Of a DNA stretch of 13,825 bases, positions 1-6,996 are shown one piece after another. This stretch comes from Synechococcales cyanobacterium PMM_0002 (GTDB lineage: Bacteria; Cyanobacteriota; Cyanobacteriia; Elainellales; Elainellaceae): assembly GCA_949127925.1 (NCBI GenBank), contig CASBQX010000266.1, positions 1-13,825 of the forward strand, in the 5' to 3' direction. The notes under the pieces are model-generated. The model searched no databases, was not told the DNA's origin, and worked only from the letters and a program-made list of their open reading frames with translations. A program made the translations under genes and the position numbers. Within the stretch, counting starts at the first letter, position 1. Each line of letters begins with the position of its first letter.

Positions 1-336
1 AATCCAATGAATGCAATCAACTGGGCAGGTATCGATCGCCTCTTGGATCACCTCATCAGCATCGCCATCTTGCCGAATCACACGCGATCGCCCGTGATAT
101 TCCTCAATATAGAAAGTGTCACGCGCTACGTGGGCGCAGTGCTTGCAGCCGATGCAGGTTACTTCATCGACATAGACACCTTGCTGCCGCACCACGCCGC
201 CTAGCTCCGGTTCCAACCCAGTACGCTCCGGGGCATCGCGCCAGTCGCCACCCAGTTCTGGCTCTAATCCAGTCGGCGTATCCCCTAAACCAGGCGCATC
301 GGATAAATGCATCGAGGACAAGTCAAACTCGTTCAT
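1..336 (-). CDS. 4Fe-4S ferredoxin-type protein, C-terminus cut off by the window edge
   Basis: The frame is open from an ATG at 336 down to base 1 (112 codons), so the 3' end is missing. It starts MNEFDLSSMHLSDAPGLG. Residues 61-67 read CIGCKHC and residues 104-105 are CP. This is the CxxCxxC...CP pattern that ligates an Fe-S cluster, so it is probably a soluble electron carrier or a cluster-binding accessory protein. The acidic N-terminal tail holds a duplicated block, TGLEPELGG, at residues 22-30 and again at 39-47, a 17-residue period. The gene lies downstream of ycf35 on the same strand across a 146-bp gap containing two hairpins, so it may be co-transcribed with attenuation or have its own promoter. 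No clear Shine-Dalgarno sequence precedes the ATG. The ferredoxin fold is confident. Its redox partner and full length are unknown. Confidence 0.85.
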   Translation of the reverse strand, partial: MNEFDLSSMHLSDAPGLGDTPTGLEPELGGDWRDAPERTGLEPELGGVVRQQGVYVDEVTCIGCKHCAHVARDTFYIEEYHGRSRVIRQDGDADEVIQEAIDTCPVDCIHWI

Positions 337-373
337 TCCACCCCTCCCGGCTAAACTAGCCAGATCCACAAAA

Positions 374-392
374 GGTCAGCGTGAGGCTGACC
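374..392 (-). terminator. Hairpin followed by a short T-run, between ycf35 and the ferredoxin gene
   Basis: On the minus strand GGTCAGC (392-386) pairs with GCTGACC (380-374) across a 5-nt loop and is followed directly by TTTTG. That is a weak rho-independent terminator pattern downstream of ycf35. It could equally be an attenuating or processing hairpin in the leader of the ferredoxin gene, whose ATG lies about 40 nt further on. Confidence 0.45.
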
Positions 393-417
393 CTTGTGAT
401 AGATTCATCGTCACAGC

Positions 418-463
418 GGGCAATCAATTTCAGCCAATGCCAATTGGTTGAAATTGATTGCCC
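418..463 (-). terminator. Long stem-loop just after ycf35
   Basis: Arms of 15 perfect base pairs (418-432 against 449-463, GGGCAATCAATTTCA and its complement) continue inward through one G-T wobble and five more pairs to a 4-nt loop, about 21 pairs in all. It starts 20 nt after the ycf35 stop. There is no T-tract after it on either strand, so it may be an mRNA 3'-end stabiliser or a rho-independent-like structure, not a classical terminator. It and the next hairpin form a tandem pair. Confidence 0.5.
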
Positions 464-482
464 GTCACTTTAGCCATTCCAG

Positions 483-869
483 TTAGCCGTTCCAACGCTG
501 CATGACCAAACGAATCGAGCCATCTTGCTGACACTGCTCTTCTGCCACCTGAAAGCCTTGGCGAGTCGTCTCTTTAACAACGGTGTGGTAGGCGTAACGC
601 TGAGTCACCTGATTGACAAATCCGTCGACAGACAAGGGTTGCTGCCAATATTGCAAATCTGCAACTAGCGAATACTCGTGACCATTCCAGCTAAAACCAA
701 CATCGTAGCCATTGTCTTGGGGGATCACAACTTCAGCAGCGTGGGTTTGACCACGGTAGCCTCTAACGGCTTGAGGTCCAGGCTTCCAGTTGACGTCCAT
801 ATCAGTCAGGGCGGCCTCTAGCGAGGTCAGGTCGCGGATCTTGGTTTTGATTTGGCTAAAGTGTGACAT
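483..869 (-). CDS. ycf35: Ycf35 / DUF1257 family protein
   Basis: A 128-residue protein beginning MSHFSQIKTKIRDL. It contains the blocks VRGYRGQTHAAEVVI, GYDVGFSWNGHEYSLVADLQYW and VTQRYAYHTV, and ends GSIRLVMQRWNG, all hallmarks of Ycf35, which is encoded in red-lineage plastids and almost all cyanobacteria. Its biochemical role is not established. An in-frame ATG seven codons upstream (890) would add MVCISTP. I chose the internal start because family members begin at MSHFSQIKTK. No good Shine-Dalgarno sequence supports either choice. It lies 40 bp downstream of the DUF2997 gene on the same strand, and the ferredoxin gene follows. Recurrent pairing of DUF1257 with DUF2997 is what I recall for cyanobacteria and suggests a shared complex or pathway; this is inference. 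Confidence 0.93.
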   Translation of the reverse strand: MSHFSQIKTKIRDLTSLEAALTDMDVNWKPGPQAVRGYRGQTHAAEVVIPQDNGYDVGFSWNGHEYSLVADLQYWQQPLSVDGFVNQVTQRYAYHTVVKETTRQGFQVAEEQCQQDGSIRLVMQRWNG

Positions 870-909
870 AGGGGTGCTTATACAGACCAATTACAAACAG
901 GACACGAAA

Positions 910-1119
910 CTACCATTCGCTCGACGACGTCTGCGTCTGAAAAGACGTAGATTGATTCAACTGCGCCTTGAAATACTCGGAGGTTGGCTCTTGATTTAGA
1001 ACCTGCCCTAGCTGAGCCTCAATCGCCGCTGTCACTTCAGCACAGGATGCCCCAATGATGCCAGTGACCTTTTCCTGAACCCGACCATCTGGATAAATAA
1101 TGAACTCTAGCGTTTCCAT
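910..1119 (-). CDS. DUF2997 family small protein, partner of Ycf35
   Basis: A 69-residue protein, METLEFIIYPDGRVQEKVTG..., with a central CAEVTAAIEAQLGQVL segment. This matches the small cyanobacterial DUF2997 proteins, which start with a short beta-hairpin (EFxIYPDGRVxExVxG), followed by a helix containing a conserved Cys (CAEVT) and a Ser/Thr/Gln-rich tail. Function is unknown. It is the first gene of the minus-strand cluster with ycf35 (40-bp gap) and the ferredoxin. The promoter should lie in 1120-1200; TATAGA on the minus strand at 1149-1144 is a possible -10, without a convincing -35. No strong ribosome binding site is seen before the ATG. Confidence 0.85.
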   Translation of the reverse strand: METLEFIIYPDGRVQEKVTGIIGASCAEVTAAIEAQLGQVLNQEPTSEYFKAQLNQSTSFQTQTSSSEW

Positions 1120-1498
1120 AAGCTTGTCACGCTACTGAAAAAATCTATAGACTAGTGGCGACCTGGATAAAAAAGCAGAGTTGCTTCAGCATCTAGGTTA
1201 ATTTCGAGTAGGCTTGACCGTGACTTATGAGAAAGTACCACAATTTCAATTGTGATCTGTCGCATTGATTCGAGTCGAAAGTTAAATAAAGTTAACGAAG
1301 CCGACTAGCCCTACTCTTATATATAGTGTCGCGCAACTTACAAAAGCCGTCAACAAATCAGCTGCGGCCAAATTAGGCAACACTCCCGGTTGGAGTCTTG
1401 ATAAACTAGGCTTCACAGCAAAGAATATCTGGATCCAATCGATCCAAGATTTTTCAAACTGGCTGAAATTCGCTACTGAAGACTATTTAGGAGATCAC
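1120..1498. other. Divergent intergenic region between the ycf35 cluster and the cyclophilin gene
   Basis: No credible gene is seen in these 379 bases. They hold a perfect 16-bp inverted repeat, CACAATT-TC-AATTGTG (1239-1254), a TATATA stretch at 1318-1325 that could be a -10 for the cyclophilin gene, and two small hairpins in the putative leader (1382-1396, ACTCC/GGAGT; 1430-1446, TGGATC/GATCCA). The region must contain divergent promoters for both flanking units. Confidence 0.6.
1239..1254. promoter_or_regulatory. Candidate operator: 16-bp inverted repeat
   Basis: CACAATT and AATTGTG flank a 2-bp centre. The site lies about 120 bp upstream of the DUF2997 start and about 245 bp upstream of the cyclophilin start, suitable for a dimeric regulator acting on either divergent unit. 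It does not fit the NtcA pattern GTA-N8-TAC. No regulator can be named. Confidence 0.3.
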
Positions 1499-1918
1499 AT
1501 GACTCGCGCGATCATGGAAACCGACAAGGGCACTATCCATCTCGAATTGTTCGAGCAAGATGCTCCCAACACCGTCAAGAATTTTACCGATTTGGCCAAT
1601 AAAGGCTTCTACGATGGGCTAAACTTCCATCGCGTTATCCCCAATTTCATGGTTCAGGGCGGTTGTCCCCAGGGTACTGGCACAGCTGGTCCTGGCTACA
1701 TGATTAAGTGTGAAATCAACTCTAACAAGCATTTGGCCGGGACTCTATCGATGGCGCATGCGGGGAAAGACACGGGTGGCAGCCAGTTTTTCATCTGCCA
1801 TTCGCCTCAGCCCCATTTGGACGGGATGCACACCACGTTTGGTAAAACTGAGGATATGGATGTGGTCAACGCGATTCGCCAAGGTGATAAGATTCGCTCG
1901 GTAAAAATCGAGCCGTAG
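1499..1918 (+). CDS. Cyclophilin-type peptidyl-prolyl cis-trans isomerase
   Basis: A 139-residue single-domain cytosolic cyclophilin, normal for the short bacterial class. It accelerates proline cis-trans isomerisation during protein folding. The catalytic blocks are visible: FHRVIPNFMVQGG (residues 43-55, with Arg45, Phe50 and Gln53), GSQFFI (94-99) and LDGMHTTFG (107-115). The tryptophan that makes human CypA sensitive to cyclosporin is His106 here, as in the slr1251-type cyanobacterial enzymes. There is no signal peptide or membrane anchor. The start is well supported: AGGAG at 1489-1493 sits 5 nt before the ATG. The gene is alone, preceded by a leader of up to about 170 nt, and followed by 176 bp before the next plus-strand gene. 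Confidence 0.96.
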   Translation: MTRAIMETDKGTIHLELFEQDAPNTVKNFTDLANKGFYDGLNFHRVIPNFMVQGGCPQGTGTAGPGYMIKCEINSNKHLAGTLSMAHAGKDTGGSQFFICHSPQPHLDGMHTTFGKTEDMDVVNAIRQGDKIRSVKIEP

Positions 1919-1982
1919 AAACAAATAGGTAAATGCTGAACGAGCTGTAGAGGTGCGGGCTTTGTCTCTTCCTCTCCAGCTT

Positions 1983-2003
1983 GTCTCACCAATCAGCTGA
2001 GAC
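1983..2003 (+). other. Small hairpin downstream of the cyclophilin gene
   Basis: GTCTCA (1983-1988) pairs with TGAGAC (1998-2003) around a 9-nt loop. It is the best stem between the cyclophilin stop and the next start, but no T-run follows, so termination here is doubtful and read-through into the next gene is possible. Confidence 0.3.
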
Positions 2004-2094
2004 GGCCTGTTCCGATGGACAGAAATCTATGGCTCTGAGTGAATTTGATCCTTGTTTTGAATCGTGACAAGATACTTACTTTGATAGTGACAAA

Positions 2095-3276
2095 ATGACG
2101 GCTAGCCTAGTTCTGAGCACAGTTATTGTTGGATTAGCTTCGATTATATTTGCGGAACTGGTTAGAGACGTTTATCACATTGGCGGCCACTATTGGCAAC
2201 CTCTCCAGCGATCGCACAACCTGCATCACAAAGTCTACCGCCGTGATCTGAGCATCACTAGTCTGGCGGCGTATCAGCAGGCACAGTTGCACAACGATGT
2301 GCCTGAGTCGTTGGCGATGGTGGGAATTGGAGCCTTGGCCGCTTGGGTCTTGCAAAGTCCAGCGATGGGGATTGGCTGCATTTACTCAACTGGGTTTTTG
2401 CTGACGGCCTATGCCCGCTCTCAAGGGCTGCTGCTCCAGACAGACATAACTCACAAGCCTGGTGATTTGGTTGAAATTCCGACTCAATGGACAGTGAATC
2501 GGACATATCACTGGCGGCACCATTTTGATCAGGGCAATGCTTATTTTTGTGGTCATTTCACCATTGTTGATAAGCTGTTGGGCACTGCTCTATCGCTCAA
2601 GGGCAAGGTGGTTGCGGTCACGGGGGCATCGGGTTCTCTCGGTCAAGCCTTGATGGCCCAATTGGTGCAGCAGGGCGCAAAAGTGATGGCGATTACGACG
2701 TCTGAGTCGGCTCAGTTTGCTGAGGGAATTGAGGTGGTGACCTGGCGACTGGGGGCAGAGCACGAGTTGGGCGATCGCCTCCAATCGGTGGATATTTTGG
2801 TGATTAACCACGGGATTAATGTGCATGGCGATCGCACCCCAGCAGCCATTCAGCAATCGTTTTCGGTCAATACCTTTTCTGCTTGTCACCTAGCCGAACT
2901 GTTTCTGAGCACGGTGCAAAGGTCTGAGCATAAAGCCCTCAAAGAACTTTGGATCAATACCTCTGAAGCGGAGGTGGGACCTGCGTTTAGCCCGCTTTAC
3001 GAACTTTCAAAGCGCACCCTGGGTGATTTAATTACGCTGCGCCGTCTAGATGCGCCCTGCATTATTCGTAAGCTAATTTTGGGACCCTTCAAGAGCAACC
3101 TCAACCCGATTGGGGTCATGAGTCCTAGGTTTGTGGCCAGGGCGATCGTGGCATTCGCCAAGCGCGATGTGCGCAACATTGTGGTCACGATTAATCCCAT
3201 TACCTATGTAGCCTTTCCCGTTAAGGAGCTGCTGGTTTCACTGTATTTTCGGCTGTTTTCTCGCTCAAAACAGTAA
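2095..3276 (+). CDS. Bifunctional fatty-acid-hydroxylase/sterol-desaturase-like and short-chain dehydrogenase fusion
   Basis: A 393-residue two-domain protein. Residues 1-165 have hydrophobic segments and the histidine clusters of the membrane di-iron hydroxylase/desaturase superfamily: D25..YH28xxxH32, H41-N-L-H44-H45, H120 and H139-W-R-H142-H143, then F...DKLLGT. Residues 170-393 are a Rossmann SDR domain: TGASGSLG (176-183) for NAD(P), NHG (238-240) in place of NNAG, Ser290, and the YxxxK pair Tyr302/Lys306. The catalytic residues of both halves therefore appear present. The substrate is unknown; a lipid, sterol or isoprenoid hydroxylated and then oxidised would be a logical channelled pathway, which is inference. 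The ATG at 2095 has no good ribosome binding site, and an in-frame stop lies at 2065. Two GTGACAA copies (2064-2070, 2087-2093) precede the start. Confidence 0.9.
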   Translation: MTASLVLSTVIVGLASIIFAELVRDVYHIGGHYWQPLQRSHNLHHKVYRRDLSITSLAAYQQAQLHNDVPESLAMVGIGALAAWVLQSPAMGIGCIYSTGFLLTAYARSQGLLLQTDITHKPGDLVEIPTQWTVNRTYHWRHHFDQGNAYFCGHFTIVDKLLGTALSLKGKVVAVTGASGSLGQALMAQLVQQGAKVMAITTSESAQFAEGIEVVTWRLGAEHELGDRLQSVDILVINHGINVHGDRTPAAIQQSFSVNTFSACHLAELFLSTVQRSEHKALKELWINTSEAEVGPAFSPLYELSKRTLGDLITLRRLDAPCIIRKLILGPFKSNLNPIGVMSPRFVARAIVAFAKRDVRNIVVTINPITYVAFPVKELLVSLYFRLFSRSKQ

Positions 3277-3296
3277 TGCCCAGCCAGTAATGCCCA
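3271..3296 (+). repeat. 14-bp tandem duplication spanning the stop codon
   Basis: CAGTAATGCCCA occurs at 3271-3282 and again at 3285-3296. The first copy contains the stop codon (TAA, 3274-3276) of the desaturase/SDR gene. It looks like a recent slippage duplication; no function is evident. Confidence 0.7.
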
Positions 3297-3319
3297 ATCA
3301 AACGCACTCCTCACACTTT

Positions 3320-3342
3320 CCCGGCTCACTGCCGGGTTTTTT
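3320..3342 (+). terminator. Rho-independent terminator of the desaturase/SDR gene
   Basis: CCCGGC (3320-3325), a TCACT loop and GCCGGG (3331-3336) are followed at once by six T residues. It sits 44 nt after the stop codon at 3276. On the minus strand there is no T-run after the stem, so it acts in the plus direction only. Confidence 0.9.
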
Positions 3343-3388
3343 GTGGGATTTTTTATCGGATTGGTTTGATGGATGCTTGGCCGCAGGT

Positions 3389-3874
3389 TCACAGCCCTGC
3401 CAGCTTTTCGTAAACCATGGCAGGCAACCGCCGACCGCCGCCATCTTGGAGTTTGTTGATCTTTAAGTTTTGTTCGCGAATCCGTCGAGACAGCAGCCGG
3501 ATGACATTAACCGCAATCCCTGGCGTTTCTTCGATCGCCTCATACAATTGCTGTTGGGTCAACATCAGGCATTCACACGGGTCGATGGTGGTGACTGAGG
3601 CAGAACGCGGTTCGGCGTCAAACACCGACATTTCCCCAAAGCAGGTACCTTGATCCAGCCGTGCTAGCTCGCGATCGCCTAAATGGACTCGAACATTCCC
3701 CGAAACAATAATGTAGAGCGATCGCCCCTCTTGCCCTTGGGTAAAAATAGTATGCTTCGTGGGAAACGATAGCTCATCCATAATGGATGCCAACCGCACT
3801 AAAAAATCATCCCGCAATTCTTGAAAGATGGGGACTCCTCGAACAAATAACAGGCGATCGACACTAGTTAGCAT
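3389..3874 (-). CDS. Stand-alone cyclic-nucleotide-binding domain protein
   Basis: A 161-residue protein built around one CNB domain (about residues 12-125). Residues 50-63 read GRSLYIIVSGNVRV, and the phosphate-binding cassette is FGEMSVFDAEPRSASV (79-94), with the Gly80/Glu81 and Arg90 that grip the ribose and cyclic phosphate in cAMP/cGMP receptors. After the domain come only about 35 residues (basic helix, RRIREQNLKINKLQ), with no helix-turn-helix, so it is a sensor or regulatory subunit and not a CRP-type transcription factor. It follows the transporter-HEAT gene on the same strand with a 104-bp gap. Homologous architectures in which a CNB domain is fused behind a transporter-HEAT protein are known to me, so the pair probably works together. 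The start has no clear ribosome binding site and overlaps the end of a mini-ORF (3868-3945). Confidence 0.9.
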   Translation of the reverse strand: MLTSVDRLLFVRGVPIFQELRDDFLVRLASIMDELSFPTKHTIFTQGQEGRSLYIIVSGNVRVHLGDRELARLDQGTCFGEMSVFDAEPRSASVTTIDPCECLMLTQQQLYEAIEETPGIAVNVIRLLSRRIREQNLKINKLQDGGGRRLPAMVYEKLAGL

Positions 3875-3945
3875 AGAGAAGATAATAGGGCTTTGGATGC
3901 ATCTTGGGCAGCTTTGATCAGGTAGCCGCTCAGTTTATCGGTCAT
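3868..3945 (-). CDS. Possible 25-codon mini-ORF overlapping the start of the cyclic-nucleotide-binding gene
   Basis: An ATG at 3945 opens a 25-codon frame that starts MTDKLSGYLIKAAQDAS and ends ALLSSLC. Its TAA (3870-3868) comes directly after the TGC codon, so the stop overlaps the beginning of the CNB gene, whose ATG is at 3874-3872. Lys, Asp, Gln and Ser alternate with Leu/Ile/Ala as in an amphipathic helix. It begins 33 nt after the transporter stop. This layout could allow translational coupling of the CNB gene. No Shine-Dalgarno precedes the mini-ORF (the bases before it read like its complement, CCTCCT), so it may be chance. Confidence 0.25.
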   Translation of the reverse strand: MTDKLSGYLIKAAQDASKALLSSLC

Positions 3946-3978
3946 AGAGGAGGTCTTAAGGCTGCTGGATGCCGGGTT

Positions 3979-6900
3979 TTAGATCGGTGTGAACTGGGTG
4001 GGAGAGCCAGACGAACCGTTCTGGGTATGAGCCGATCCCAACTCTTGCGAGGCAAATGGGGGTAGCCCTAAGCTGGTGAGCAGATGTTTGACTTGAGCCG
4101 TTACGATGCGGTCGGGATCATCTTTGAGCAGCGGCAACAAGTCTTGCAGCGTGCGGGGTGACGCCACACTTAAATAAGACAGCACGGCCTCTCTGACAAA
4201 TCCTGTAGGATGCTTCAAACAGGCAAGAATTTGTTCTGGGGTGAGGCTCCAGCGACACTGCCGCGCCAGGTGAAAGCAGCAGGCTAAGCCCCAATCGGAT
4301 AAAAAGTAGCGAATTTCGAGCAGATGCCGCAACCGCTGACTGGGTAGCATGGCCGTGTAAATGGTGAATTCAGCCAGGCTTTCTAGCTTCTCCAGGTCAG
4401 AGCGCTGATCCAAAACGCTGAGTAAGGCTGACTTGCTTTGAATATCGAGGGTGTTATCTAAAATTTCTAGACCTCGTGCCATCGTCTCCCAAGAATTTGA
4501 CTGGAGGTTAAAAGCGGCAGCCTGGATTGTGCCGGACGGGTAAAGTAAGCGCATCAGCAGAAAAATTCGCTGTTTGGCATCGTCTTGCAAATCGCGCAGC
4601 GCCCGACGCAGCAGATCTGCTTCGGGGCCAGGGACAGTTTCGGGTGGTAAATCTAAGGCGCACGCATAGGTTTGGGCGATTAACAAAAGTTCTTGATTGA
4701 TCAATGCTTCAACGCCGCTACGCCCTAAGCTATCGGCGGCGGCATCGATGCCGATCTCGTTCGGCAGTTTGAGCAAAATCCGCAGAATGGTGCGTCGAGT
4801 TACCCCCCAAGCCGTAATGAGATGGTTGACCAGTGCATTCACCGCTTCTGGGGTGCCAATCATGCCTAAGGTTTTCCAGGCGCAGGTGCGAACCAGCTCA
4901 GGCTTATAGATGTCTTCACCCAAAGTTACTAGCAGCGGAATCGCTTCATCCCCTAGGCGCACCAAAGACTGGATTGCGGCTTCGCGGGTCGATTTGTAGT
5001 ACAGCCCTTTGAGCAGAGATGGGTAATATTCTTCTAGTCGGGTAGCGGCGATCGCTTCCAACAGGGCACAGCGGACTCGGAGGGAGCGATCGCTTAGCAG
5101 CTTTGTAATATGAATCCGGAGCGACTGCATATAAACCGCTTCCCCTAGGGCGCGGCAGCCCATCACCCGCTCCCGCTCGTGTTTGTGGGTGAGCATCCGT
5201 CTTAGGGTGTTGGTAGCTTCTGCCTTTTGTTGGGGGTTGCCTCGCCGCAGCATCAACGAAGCGGCAGTGCCGCGCACTTCGGGATCAAGCTCGGGGCGCA
5301 GGTAGTCGTGCAACTGCTGAATATCAGGTTCAAGATCGGTGAGCCAAATGTAGCGCAGCGCCAGCGCCAGCACTTCGGGCGGTAAAGGGTGCGATAGCAG
5401 CGATCGCACCTGGGGTAAATAAAGCGGGTTGGGATGCTCGGCCATCACATCTAAACTTTGCCGCTGTAAGGCGGGCGTAAAGCCTCCTATCAAGGGGGCT
5501 AAGACTTCACCCACGCCCTTGGGGTCAATATGTGACAGCAGCTCAATGCACGATTTTTTATCGGCTTCGCTGCCGCGCCCGAGCGCTTCTACGACAGCGC
5601 GCTTAAAGCTGCGTAGATCTACCTCCGATAGGCTCAATTCGCCTCGATCTGCACTCATCACCAGCAGTTCTAGGTAGCGCGATCGCAGCAGCCACACCGT
5701 GACGAACCAGAGGAAGCCAAACACCATAATCTGAAAAATAAAAATCAGACTTTGGCTTTGCTGCAATATGGCTGCCCCCGCGCTGCCAAACAGCCGCTGG
5801 CAAGCCCACAGAGTAATTAGCATCCCTACCCCCGTCACCCCGGTCGAGAGCGGCTCGGCAATGCCCCGTGCCATGGCCTGAATCCGGCTGCGGACGTTGT
5901 CGGGAATTGGCTGAAACAGCACAGGCCCCGTACTGGCAAGAATGGTATAACGCAGCAGCTCATCGACAAACTTGAGTAAAATCACGCCCCAAAACAGGTT
6001 TAGCTGCCCTGTGAGCGCCAGCAAACTCACCAAAAAAATCAGCGCTGGGGGTGTCATCGTCACAATAAACACCCCTAACCGCTCGATCGCTCGACTCGAA
6101 ATAAACCACTGTACCCCTAGCTCAAACAAGCCCAGCACGGCGCTGAATAGAGCCAGAAAGTCGGCAATTTTGTCGGCACTCATAGTTTGCTCAAGCTGCG
6201 CCAGATATTGAAAATCTAACAGCAGCCACAGCACTTGCGCCATGACAAAAAAAGCAACGAGCAGCACGACATAGCGTTGCAGGGGACCCCGCAAACGACG
6301 AGTTGTAAAGTCGGGCTGGCGCTCTTGCAGACGTCGTCGGGGCGAGTCAGGGAAAAATTGTTGATAGACTTGGCTCAGGTATAGCAGCACCCCCGCCCCC
6401 AGCAGCAGCATCACACTCGCCAGGGTCACAACGTTGTCAATCCCAACCAGCGATCGCAAAAATGGCAGCGAAAAGCCACTCAACACATCGGCGACTAGGA
6501 CTCCGCTACTAATCAGCGGGTAAGTGCGCTTAATTTCGCGAATATTGAACAGCTGATTGGCCGTAATCGACGTATTCAGCTCGTTGAGAACGTAGATTGC
6601 CTCTAGCCACAGCCGCATCAAAAAGACGGTATATCCCGGCAAGATAAACAGCCCAAACCGCAGCAATAGCAGCGGCAGCGCCATCACCACGGCAATTAGC
6701 ACAATCACTCGGCGCAAGGGTAAGAATTTCTGTAGTCGAGAGTACGCCACCCCCAAAACAGTGCCAATCCCGGCACTAACAATGTAGATCCAGGGCAGCG
6801 TATCCGCTCCATATTCACCCAAAAACAGCGCCGCCACGCTCACTTCCAACCACAGCACCCCCATTGAGGTAAATGTGTAGAACGCGAACATTAAAAAGGT

Positions 6901-6996
6901 GCGCTCACTCTCTTCCGGACGCAGATTCAGCCATTGCAAAAATCGTCGCCCCTTTACCTGCTTACCTTTGCTCCCTGTCCAACCCTTCAGTTCCAT
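3979..6996 (-). CDS. Nucleotide-translocase/MFS-like membrane protein with a C-terminal HEAT-repeat domain
   Basis: A 1005-residue protein. Residues 33-440 hold about ten to twelve hydrophobic helices (for example 98-120, 186-208, 241-262, 308-330, 415-438). The ELNTSITANQLFNIREIKRTYPLISSG block (139-165) and FVDELLRYTILASTGPVLFQPIPDNVRSR (343-371) resemble the Npt/ATP-ADP translocase-like branch of the MFS. From about 460 to 985 the protein is soluble, with many short helix pairs typical of HEAT repeats (segments such as DPEVRGTAASLMLRRG and RSLRVRCALLEAIAATR), probably a cytoplasmic scaffold. Transport of a nucleotide is inference; no substrate is fixed by the sequence. It appears to be the first gene of a two-gene unit with the CNB protein downstream. 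The ATG at 6996 is preceded by AGGCAGG about 11-17 nt upstream. The domain layout is confident, the function is not. Confidence 0.88.
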   Translation of the reverse strand: MELKGWTGSKGKQVKGRRFLQWLNLRPEESERTFLMFAFYTFTSMGVLWLEVSVAALFLGEYGADTLPWIYIVSAGIGTVLGVAYSRLQKFLPLRRVIVLIAVVMALPLLLLRFGLFILPGYTVFLMRLWLEAIYVLNELNTSITANQLFNIREIKRTYPLISSGVLVADVLSGFSLPFLRSLVGIDNVVTLASVMLLLGAGVLLYLSQVYQQFFPDSPRRRLQERQPDFTTRRLRGPLQRYVVLLVAFFVMAQVLWLLLDFQYLAQLEQTMSADKIADFLALFSAVLGLFELGVQWFISSRAIERLGVFIVTMTPPALIFLVSLLALTGQLNLFWGVILLKFVDELLRYTILASTGPVLFQPIPDNVRSRIQAMARGIAEPLSTGVTGVGMLITLWACQRLFGSAGAAILQQSQSLIFIFQIMVFGFLWFVTVWLLRSRYLELLVMSADRGELSLSEVDLRSFKRAVVEALGRGSEADKKSCIELLSHIDPKGVGEVLAPLIGGFTPALQRQSLDVMAEHPNPLYLPQVRSLLSHPLPPEVLALALRYIWLTDLEPDIQQLHDYLRPELDPEVRGTAASLMLRRGNPQQKAEATNTLRRMLTHKHERERVMGCRALGEAVYMQSLRIHITKLLSDRSLRVRCALLEAIAATRLEEYYPSLLKGLYYKSTREAAIQSLVRLGDEAIPLLVTLGEDIYKPELVRTCAWKTLGMIGTPEAVNALVNHLITAWGVTRRTILRILLKLPNEIGIDAAADSLGRSGVEALINQELLLIAQTYACALDLPPETVPGPEADLLRRALRDLQDDAKQRIFLLMRLLYPSGTIQAAAFNLQSNSWETMARGLEILDNTLDIQSKSALLSVLDQRSDLEKLESLAEFTIYTAMLPSQRLRHLLEIRYFLSDWGLACCFHLARQCRWSLTPEQILACLKHPTGFVREAVLSYLSVASPRTLQDLLPLLKDDPDRIVTAQVKHLLTSLGLPPFASQELGSAHTQNGSSGSPTQFTPI

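Noticed and set aside
7..204. Plus-strand 65-codon frame at the left edge
   Set aside because: Antisense to the ferredoxin frame, which has a complete CxxCxxC...CP motif.
1262..1282. GATTCGAGTC resembling a tRNA T-loop
   Set aside because: No acceptor, D or anticodon stems can be drawn around it.
2134..2889. Several antisense frames of 73-99 codons inside the desaturase/SDR gene
   Set aside because: They lie fully within a well-supported gene, have unlikely composition and no ribosome binding sites; shadow frames.
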